Shown here: positions 58,308 through 64,000 of the stretch, piece by piece
Layout of the letters: every line of letters begins with the position of its first letter
How positions within the stretch are numbered: the stretch's first letter is position 1
Assembly (NCBI RefSeq): GCF_001677955.1
Contig: NZ_LELA01000043.1
Span: forward strand, 112,861 to 176,860
Direction: 5' to 3'
Source: Chryseobacterium sp. BGARF1
Lineage (GTDB): Bacteria; Bacteroidota; Bacteroidia; Flavobacteriales; Weeksellaceae
DNA length: 64,000 nt
Program-made: the position numbers and the translations under genes
The notes under the pieces: model-generated
Database searches by the model: none
What the model was told of the DNA's origin: nothing
Seen by the model: the letters and a program-made list of their open reading frames with translations, nothing else

Positions 58308-59570
58308 ATGGAAACACGCGAAAAGGTTATCATCATTGGAGGAGGTTTTGCGGGATTGCAGCTTGCAAAAACGCTGAACAATAAAAATAAAAAGGTAATT
58401 GTTCTCGACAGAGTAAATCACCACATGTTTCAACCCCTTTTTTATCAGGTTGCATGCGGACGAATCGAGCCTTCCAATATTTCTTTTCCTTTCAGAAAAA
58501 TCTTTCAGCAATCCAGAAATACACAGTTTCGTTTAACAGATGTAAAATCTATTGATCCGGCCAATAATAAGGTCATTACTGACGAAGCAGAATTCACTTA
58601 CGACAAATTAATTATCGCGACTGGTTGTAAAACCAATTTCTTTGGTAATAAAGATTTAGAAAGTAAAGCTTTCGGAATGAAAAATACTCAGGAAGCCATT
58701 AGCATCAGAAATCATGTTTTATTGACCTTCGAAAAACTGATTCTTGAAAAAAGCCGAAGCGACGACGGAAACTGGAATATCGTTATCGTAGGAAGTGGGC
58801 CAACCGGAGTAGAATTAGCCGGAGCTTTTTCAGAAATGAAAAAAGAAATCCTTCCGCGAGATTATCCTTATATGAATTTTGATCAGCTTCAAATTATTCT
58901 CGTAAGTTCTACCGAAAAACCACTTGCCGTAATGAGCCCAGAAGCTCAGGAAAAGTCAGAAAAATATTTAAAAGAACTAGGCGTAAATTTTCTGAGCGGT
59001 GAAATTGTAACCGACTATGACGGAAATAAAGTCTACATGAAAAGTGGCAAAGAAATTCCGTCGAATAATGTAATCTGGGCTGCAGGAGTTACAGGAAATG
59101 TCATTGACGGATTTCCTTCAGAAAATTTAGTCAGAAATCGATATATCGTTGATCGTTTCAATAAAGTAAAAGGCTACGACAATATTTATGCAGTTGGAGA
59201 TATTGCCTACATGGAAACTCCGAAATATCCTCAAGGTCATCCTCAAGTTGCGAATGTTGCCATCAATCAGGCAAAAAATTTAGGCAAAAACTTTCTGAGG
59301 AAAAATAAAAACGAATGGGTTGAATATGAGTATAAAGACCAAGGTTCATTAGCAACCATCGGAAAGCATAGAGCCGTTGTTGACTTGCCATTTATAAAAT
59401 TTCAGGGATTTTTAGCCTGGTATTTTTGGATGTTCTTACATTTAATGCTTATTTTGAGCGTTCGAAATAAACTGGCGATATTTTTTAATTGGATGTGGAG
59501 CTATTTTAATAAAGATTCTTCCTTACGTCTGATTATTTCGCCATCTCAAAAAAATAATACGCAGCAATGA
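58308..59570 (+). CDS. ndh: Type II NADH:quinone oxidoreductase (NDH-2)
   Basis: A 420-aa flavoprotein with FAD-binding [15 protein letters not shown] near the N-terminus and NAD-binding [19 protein letters not shown] near residue 160. NDH-2 transfers electrons from NADH to quinone without pumping. The hydrophobic C-terminus ([30 protein letters not shown]) is a membrane-binding segment. ATG at 58308 gives METREKV; upstream TTG is not preferred. Its stop overlaps trmD by four bases (ATGA). Confidence 0.94.
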   Translation: METREKVIIIGGGFAGLQLAKTLNNKNKKVIVLDRVNHHMFQPLFYQVACGRIEPSNISFPFRKIFQQSRNTQFRLTDVKSIDPANNKVITDEAEFTYDKLIIATGCKTNFFGNKDLESKAFGMKNTQEAISIRNHVLLTFEKLILEKSRSDDGNWNIVIVGSGPTGVELAGAFSEMKKEILPRDYPYMNFDQLQIILVSSTEKPLAVMSPEAQEKSEKYLKELGVNFLSGEIVTDYDGNKVYMKSGKEIPSNNVIWAAGVTGNVIDGFPSENLVRNRYIVDRFNKVKGYDNIYAVGDIAYMETPKYPQGHPQVANVAINQAKNLGKNFLRKNKNEWVEYEYKDQGSLATIGKHRAVVDLPFIKFQGFLAWYFWMFLHLMLILSVRNKLAIFFNWMWSYFNKDSSLRLIISPSQKNNTQQ

Positions 59571-60241
59571 GAATTGACATTATAAGCGTGCTTCCAGAAT
59601 TAATGGAAAGTCCGTTTCAAACTTCTATTTTGAAAAGAGCAGTTGATAAAGGTATTGTAGAAGTACATTTTCATCAGTTGAGAGACTGGTCAATCAACAA
59701 ACACCGCCAGATTGACGACGAACCTTACGGTGGTGGCGCAGGAATGGTGATGATGATTGAGCCTATAGATAAATGTATTTCTGAACTTAAATCTCAGAGA
59801 GAATACGATGAGATCATTTATTTAACACCCGATGGAGAAACTTTGAACCAAAAAATTGCCAACACCCTTTCTATTAAAAATAATTTAATCTTTTTGTGTG
59901 GTCATTACAAAGGAATTGATCAGCGTGTAAGAGATCTACATATTACCAAAGAAATATCAATCGGAGATTTTGTTTTAACTGGTGGTGAATTGGCAGCCTG
60001 TGTTTTGGCAGATTCTATTATCCGTCTTGTTCCTGGGGTTTTAAATGACGAGCAAAGTGCTTTAACTGACAGTTTTCAGGATGATTTACTTTCTCCTCCT
60101 ATTTATACTAGACCAGAATCTTATAAAGGTTTGGATGTTCCAAAAATTCTTTTAAGTGGGAATTTTGCCAAAATTGAAGAATGGAGACATGATCAAGCCG
60201 TAAAAATAACTACCGAAAAACGTCCTGATCTTTTAGAATAA
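59567..60241 (+). CDS. trmD: tRNA (guanine37-N1)-methyltransferase
   Basis: A 224-aa TrmD of the SPOUT class. Knot segments [13 protein letters not shown] (about residue 112) and [29 protein letters not shown] (about 133-160) form the AdoMet trefoil knot. [16 protein letters not shown] near 47 is the other hallmark. It methylates G37 next to the anticodon to hold reading frame. Coupled to ndh by a four-base overlap. The usual rpsP/rimM/rplS neighbours are absent. Confidence 0.96.
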   Translation: MRIDIISVLPELMESPFQTSILKRAVDKGIVEVHFHQLRDWSINKHRQIDDEPYGGGAGMVMMIEPIDKCISELKSQREYDEIIYLTPDGETLNQKIANTLSIKNNLIFLCGHYKGIDQRVRDLHITKEISIGDFVLTGGELAACVLADSIIRLVPGVLNDEQSALTDSFQDDLLSPPIYTRPESYKGLDVPKILLSGNFAKIEEWRHDQAVKITTEKRPDLLE

Positions 60242-60526
60242 GCCCTAAAAAACTATGCAATAGATAGTTTTGGTGAAAATTTCACATTATTTATTGTTTT
60301 TTACTGGATTTTCTTACCATATATTTCACATACATATGTATTGTTTTTAATTGAACAATACATCGTTTTTTTTGAAATTTATATCGTAAATTTGGAGAAT
60401 AATTATTATTGTAATTGAAATTTAAGATTTTACAAATCAATTTGATTGAAGCTTTTTTTAAGAGTTAAAATTTTGTTATATTTAATAGTAAATTCGAATT
60501 TGAAATTTTATTAGAATTAGAAAAAT
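60242..60526. other. A/T-rich intergenic region
   Basis: 285 bases before the EEP gene. No ORF or RNA seen; TACATATGTATTG near 60332 is a short palindrome. Confidence 0.4.
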
Positions 60527-61474
60527 ATGTCGATGGAGCTTTTTGCTTTTTACAATGTTGAAAATTTATTTTTGCCCGATCCGCCGCAGATTCATAAACT
60601 CGACCCCACAAAATCAGGATTACGAAACTGGGATGATAGAAAGTACAGAACTAAACTCTCAAAAATTGCACATGTTTTTCGTTTAATGAAAGAAGAAAAC
60701 GGAATTTTACCTGCCCTTATAGGCTTATGTGAAATTTCTGGAAAAAAAGTATTAGAAGATCTGGTACAGCTTGATCCCTTCAGCTCACAATACGGAATTG
60801 TACACTACAATTCTCTCGATGAGCGAAAAGTGGATGTTGCTTTGCTCTATGATAAATCTAAAATAGAAATTATAGATTCTGAAGCAATCACTTTCTTTTT
60901 TGAAATTGTAGACAACAAACCTGATAATTATGATACAACAAGGGATGTACTCTTTGCCAAAGTAAAATTTAAAGAAGAAATAATGAATGTTTTTGTAGCT
61001 CACCTTCCTTCGAAGAGAGAAAAAGACATTAATCAGCCCAAAAGAAACTTTATAATAGATGAAATTCGTGGAAGAATTTTAAATATTATTAATGAAGATA
61101 AACAACATGTAATTGTATGTGGAGATTTTAATCAAAACCCGGATGATGAAAATTTGATAAAAATTCTTTACGACAATACACAGAAAAAGGTCTTACACAA
61201 TCCTTTTCAGAAACTATTTTCAAATAAAAAATATTCTACTTTTCATTACAAGTCCGGATTATTATTTGACCAGATTATGCTGTCTGATTCTTTTTTTAAA
61301 GCAGATGCTCCATTATCTTTTCAGGACGCAAAAATTTTTAATCCTGAAAGTATGAGTACCCAAAATAGAGGTTTCGAAGGCAGACCTTTCAGAACTTATG
61401 CTGGAACTAGATATTTAGGTGGATTTAGTGACCATTTTCCGGTGTTAGTGACTTTTAAAAGTAAAACATATTGA
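60527..61474 (+). CDS. Endonuclease/exonuclease/phosphatase (EEP) family protein
   Basis: A 315-aa EEP-fold hydrolase. ALIGLCEISGKKVLEDL carries the metal-ligand Glu, VFVAHLPSKR, VCGDFNQNPDDE (Asp-x-Asn) and GGFSDHFPVL (catalytic Asp-His) follow in order. It has no signal peptide, so it acts in the cytoplasm. Substrate is unknown: DNA, phospholipid or RNA 5' ends are all possible in this fold. One base separates it from the Lrp gene. MSMELF or the internal MELF are both plausible starts. Confidence 0.9.
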   Translation: MSMELFAFYNVENLFLPDPPQIHKLDPTKSGLRNWDDRKYRTKLSKIAHVFRLMKEENGILPALIGLCEISGKKVLEDLVQLDPFSSQYGIVHYNSLDERKVDVALLYDKSKIEIIDSEAITFFFEIVDNKPDNYDTTRDVLFAKVKFKEEIMNVFVAHLPSKREKDINQPKRNFIIDEIRGRILNIINEDKQHVIVCGDFNQNPDDENLIKILYDNTQKKVLHNPFQKLFSNKKYSTFHYKSGLLFDQIMLSDSFFKADAPLSFQDAKIFNPESMSTQNRGFEGRPFRTYAGTRYLGGFSDHFPVLVTFKSKTY

Positions 61475-61475
61475 G

Positions 61476-61949
61476 ATGAAAAATACAGACGACGGTACAA
61501 GCTACCAACTGGATGCGCTAGACAAAGAGATTATTTATATGCTGATGGACAATTCTAAAAGTTCTTTAGCGTATATATCTAAACAAGTAGGGATATCTAC
61601 CACCGCTGTGCATCAGAGAATCAAAAAACTCGAATTGGCAGGGGTTATAGAAAATTCTATATCATTTTTAAACCCAAGAAAAATAGGATATAAAGTAGTA
61701 TCATACATCGGTATGTTTCTTGACCAACCCAGTCATTATCCTGAAGTGGTAAAAGCTTTAAAAGAAGTAAATGAAGTAGTAGAAGCACATTACACAACAG
61801 GAAACTACACTATTTTTCTAAAAGTTTTGTGTAAAGACAATGACCATTTGATGCAGATATTAAGCAAACTTCAGAAGCTGAAAGGGGTGACAAGAACCGA
61901 AACTTTCATATCTTTGGAACAAGGTATTTACAGACAATTGAAAGTATAA
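61476..61949 (+). CDS. Lrp/AsnC family transcriptional regulator
   Basis: A 157-aa regulator with N-terminal HTH (LDALDKEIIYMLMDNSKSSLAYISKQVGISTTAVHQRIKKLELAGVI, about residues 11-57) and a C-terminal RAM ligand domain (VVSYIGMFLD .. VVEAHYTTGNYTIFLKVLCKDNDHLMQ). Lrp regulators respond to amino acids. It lies 2 bases before deoC, so it may be co-expressed and could control it. Confidence 0.93.
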   Translation: MKNTDDGTSYQLDALDKEIIYMLMDNSKSSLAYISKQVGISTTAVHQRIKKLELAGVIENSISFLNPRKIGYKVVSYIGMFLDQPSHYPEVVKALKEVNEVVEAHYTTGNYTIFLKVLCKDNDHLMQILSKLQKLKGVTRTETFISLEQGIYRQLKV

Positions 61950-61951
61950 TC

Positions 61952-62698
61952 ATGATAAACATTGCTCAATATTTAGATTCAACTTATTTAAAAACACCAC
62001 AACAGGCAGGAATTTCCGAACAGGAAACATTGCAAATTGTAAAAGATTTAGCTCAGGAAGCGATAAATCATCAAATTCTTGCCGTGATGATTCGCCCTGA
62101 CTATGTCGCAGAAATTAAACGTTTTTTAAACGAAAAAAATTCTAATGTAATCGTAGGAACGGTAATTGGGTTTCACGAAGGAACAGATTCTATTGATGAA
62201 AAATTAGCTGAGGCAACCCAAGCAATTAATGACGGAGCTGATGAATTGGATTTTGTAATTAATTACGAAGCTTATCTTAAAGGAGATTTAGAACTTGTAA
62301 AAGATGAGTTTTTAAGATGTACGAAACTATGTATTCAACATCAAAAAATTTCAAAATGGATTATTGAGATTGCTGCTTTGACAGATACACAAATTGCAGA
62401 CCTTACCAAGAATATTTCAACTTGGGCAGAAGAAAATTTTGATGAGAAAGATTTAGAAAATATTTTCGTAAAATCTTCAACAGGTTTTTTTCAAACAGAA
62501 AACGGAAAACCAAACGGAGCAACCTTTGAAGGAGTTCAAATAATGCTTGATAATGCGGGCAAACTTCCCGTAAAAGCAGCAGGTGGGGTAAGAACTCCGG
62601 AAGATGCAGAAAAGATGATTAAACTAGGCGTAAAAAGGATTGGAACTTCTTCTGCATTAGCTCTTATAAAAAATAATTCTTCTTCAGAAGGATATTAA
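61952..62698 (+). CDS. deoC: Deoxyribose-phosphate aldolase
   Basis: A 248-aa class I aldolase. The Schiff-base Lys lies in IFVKSSTGF (about residue 173) and a second Lys in PVKAAGGVRT (about 209); DGADELDFVINYEAYLKGD is typical. It splits 2-deoxyribose 5-phosphate into acetaldehyde and glyceraldehyde 3-phosphate, feeding glycolysis. Operon with the EEP and Lrp genes; a terminator follows. Confidence 0.95.
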   Translation: MINIAQYLDSTYLKTPQQAGISEQETLQIVKDLAQEAINHQILAVMIRPDYVAEIKRFLNEKNSNVIVGTVIGFHEGTDSIDEKLAEATQAINDGADELDFVINYEAYLKGDLELVKDEFLRCTKLCIQHQKISKWIIEIAALTDTQIADLTKNISTWAEENFDEKDLENIFVKSSTGFFQTENGKPNGATFEGVQIMLDNAGKLPVKAAGGVRTPEDAEKMIKLGVKRIGTSSALALIKNNSSSEGY

Positions 62699-62723
62699 TT
62701 TAAACAAAGCTTCTAAAAATAAT

Positions 62724-62755
62724 AAAACCCATCAGATTTTGATGGGTTTTAATTT
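62724..62755. terminator. Bidirectional terminator between deoC and dusB
   Basis: AAAACCCATCA/TGATGGGTTTT, 11 perfect pairs and T runs on both sides. Confidence 0.88.
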
Positions 62756-63753
62756 TATGCTTGTTGAGCTTGATATTCTTCATAAAACTCCTGAGTTTCA
62801 TTAATCACAGCATCCATTTCTTCCAAAGTATAAACTTCTAAGAATTTTCTTCTGAAATCTTTAAAATGTGGAATTCCTCGGAAATAATTGCTGTAATGTT
62901 GTCTCATTTCAATTAATCCTAATTTTTCACCCTTCCATTCAGCGCTCCATTCAGCATGTTGACGAACGGCTAATAATCTATCTGAAATAGTTGGAGCAGC
63001 CAAGTTTTCACCTGTTTTAAAGAAATGCTTTATTTCATTAAAAATCCAAGGATATCCAATTGCTGCACGACCAATCATAATACCGTCGCACGCATATTTA
63101 TTTTTATATTCTAAAGCTTTTTCAGGAGAGTCTATATCCCCGTTTCCGAAAATAGGAATCTCTATATTAGGATTTTGCTTAATTCTTGAAATATGTTCCC
63201 AATCAGCTTCACCTTTATACATTTGTCCACGCGTTCTTGCATGAATAGTCAAAGCTTTAATTCCTGTCTCTTGAAGACGTTCAGCAACTTCATCAATATT
63301 AATTGAATTACTGTCCCATCCCAAACGGGTTTTCACCGTTACAGGAAGACTTGTAGAACTCACTACAGCCTTTGTAAGACGTACCATCATATCAACATCC
63401 TTCAAAACACCTGCACCGGCTCCTTTACAAACTACTTTTTTTACAGGACAACCGAAATTGATATCTACCAGATCAGGATTCACCGTTTCTACAATTCTTG
63501 CAGACATTGCCATAGCCTCTTCATCACCACCAAAAATCTGAATTCCTACAGGTCTTTCATAATCGAAAATATCCAACTTTTTTCTGCTCTTCATTGCATC
63601 ACGAATTAAACCTTCAGAAGAAATAAACTCCGAATACATCAAATCTGCTCCATGCAATTTACACAAACGTCTGTATGGAGGGTCACTCACATCTTCCATC
63701 GGAGCCAACAACAGCGGAAATTCCGGCAGTTCTATATTGCCTATTTTTATCAT
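62755..63753 (-). CDS. dusB: tRNA-dihydrouridine synthase (DusB-type)
   Basis: A 332-aa FMN enzyme: LLAPMEDVSDPPYRRLC start, DINFGCPVKKVVCKGAGAGVL (catalytic Cys near residue 109), TVKTRLGWDSN, TIHARTRGQMYKGEADWEHI and IPIFGNGDIDSPE flavin sites. It reduces uridines in the tRNA D loop. Convergent with deoC, own promoter upstream. With trmD, it is the second tRNA-modifying enzyme in the right end of the window. Very firm. Confidence 0.95.
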   Translation of the reverse strand: MIKIGNIELPEFPLLLAPMEDVSDPPYRRLCKLHGADLMYSEFISSEGLIRDAMKSRKKLDIFDYERPVGIQIFGGDEEAMAMSARIVETVNPDLVDINFGCPVKKVVCKGAGAGVLKDVDMMVRLTKAVVSSTSLPVTVKTRLGWDSNSINIDEVAERLQETGIKALTIHARTRGQMYKGEADWEHISRIKQNPNIEIPIFGNGDIDSPEKALEYKNKYACDGIMIGRAAIGYPWIFNEIKHFFKTGENLAAPTISDRLLAVRQHAEWSAEWKGEKLGLIEMRQHYSNYFRGIPHFKDFRRKFLEVYTLEEMDAVINETQEFYEEYQAQQA

Positions 63754-64000
63754 GGTGCAAATTTACGAATTTCTAAACTTTAAACAATTTAATAATATCT
63801 ATTATCTTGATACTTAAATGTGTTAGTATACAAAATAAAAGATTCTTATATCATAAATTCAATTTTCAGGAGCTATTTCCGTCTATCCGCTCATACTCCT
63901 CACGCCAACGCTCTCCAACACCAAATCCCTCCTACTCTCCAACTCATGTTCCGGGGTAACCGCTTCTATACGGGCTAGGATATCCAGCACAAAACATAGA
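63754..64000. other. Right-end intergenic sequence
   Basis: The first 100 bases are A/T-rich. From 63868 on it is unusually G/C-rich (GGAGCTATTTCCGTCTATCCGC ..), related to the dispersed element at 26301-26392. No complete ORF can be called before the window ends. Confidence 0.45.

Noticed and set aside
58242..58511. N-terminal extension of the GH25 lysozyme
   Set aside because: It would overlap the ndh start antisense and has no domain; the internal ATG gives a clean membrane anchor.

Overview
The window is chromosomal DNA of a low-GC Bacteroidota, most likely a Flavobacteriia member close to Chryseobacterium (Weeksellaceae). Evidence for this: type IX secretion C-terminal sorting domains on two secreted proteins, many flavobacterial TAnnTTTG promoter boxes with almost no Shine-Dalgarno use, and typical flavobacterial intergenic inverted repeats. 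Housekeeping genes (second EF-G, pfkA, gap, ndh, trmD, deoC, dusB, an Lrp regulator) frame four accessory stress or conflict loci.

1-5.7 kb, minus strand: a tellurium-resistance-type (Ter) stress cluster, read HAD hydrolase, phosphoribosyltransferase, TerD, TelA, unknown, TerD, TerC. 5.9-12.8 kb: a 28-codon sORF with its own promoter and terminator, a stand-alone EF-G paralogue, a secreted LamG protein, a SulP transporter and two small helix-turn-helix proteins. 12.8-20.9 kb: a 1603-aa AAA ATPase, a flotillin and a YqiJ-type membrane protein. 21-23.2 kb: an XRE regulator, a small membrane protein and a secreted alpha/beta hydrolase.

23.4-39.6 kb, almost all minus strand: an RNA-repair island, the centre of interest. 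In transcription order it holds two short ORFs that each end in a terminator, 13 tRNA or tRNA-like genes and three related hairpins, a DUF458 RNase H-like protein, two ATP-grasp enzymes, a DEDDh exonuclease, a cyclic-phosphate-processing receiver-like protein (cREC), a DinB protein, two RNA ligases, a metallophosphoesterase, two more DEDDh exonucleases, the Ro60/TROVE protein, a TPR-like membrane protein, a 76-aa basic protein, and an array of seven Y-RNA-like elements, several carrying circularly permuted tRNA modules, with a SMI1/KNR4 gene inside the array. The two short ORFs look like universal translation sensors. One samples all 20 amino acids in its first 26 codons; the other samples 19 in 41 codons. 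Each has a segment that can pair with the 5' arm of the following terminator, as in an amino-acid-biosynthesis attenuator but without amino-acid specificity. I infer that loss of any tRNA, for example by an anticodon nuclease, could open the tRNA array. Three other promoters in the island share an identically spaced 20-bp element.

39.6-48.7 kb: a secreted RCC1-repeat protein, then a six-gene minus-strand operon of the MoxR ATPase / vWA / beta-propeller (bpX) ternary type. 48.9-58.2 kb: YceI, a YgiD-like dioxygenase, a CarboxypepD_reg-like protein, a cystatin-like protein, a subtilase lipoprotein, pfkA, gap, an outer-membrane protein and a GH25 lysozyme. 58.3-63.8 kb: ndh-trmD, then an EEP phosphatase, an Lrp regulator, deoC, and convergent dusB.
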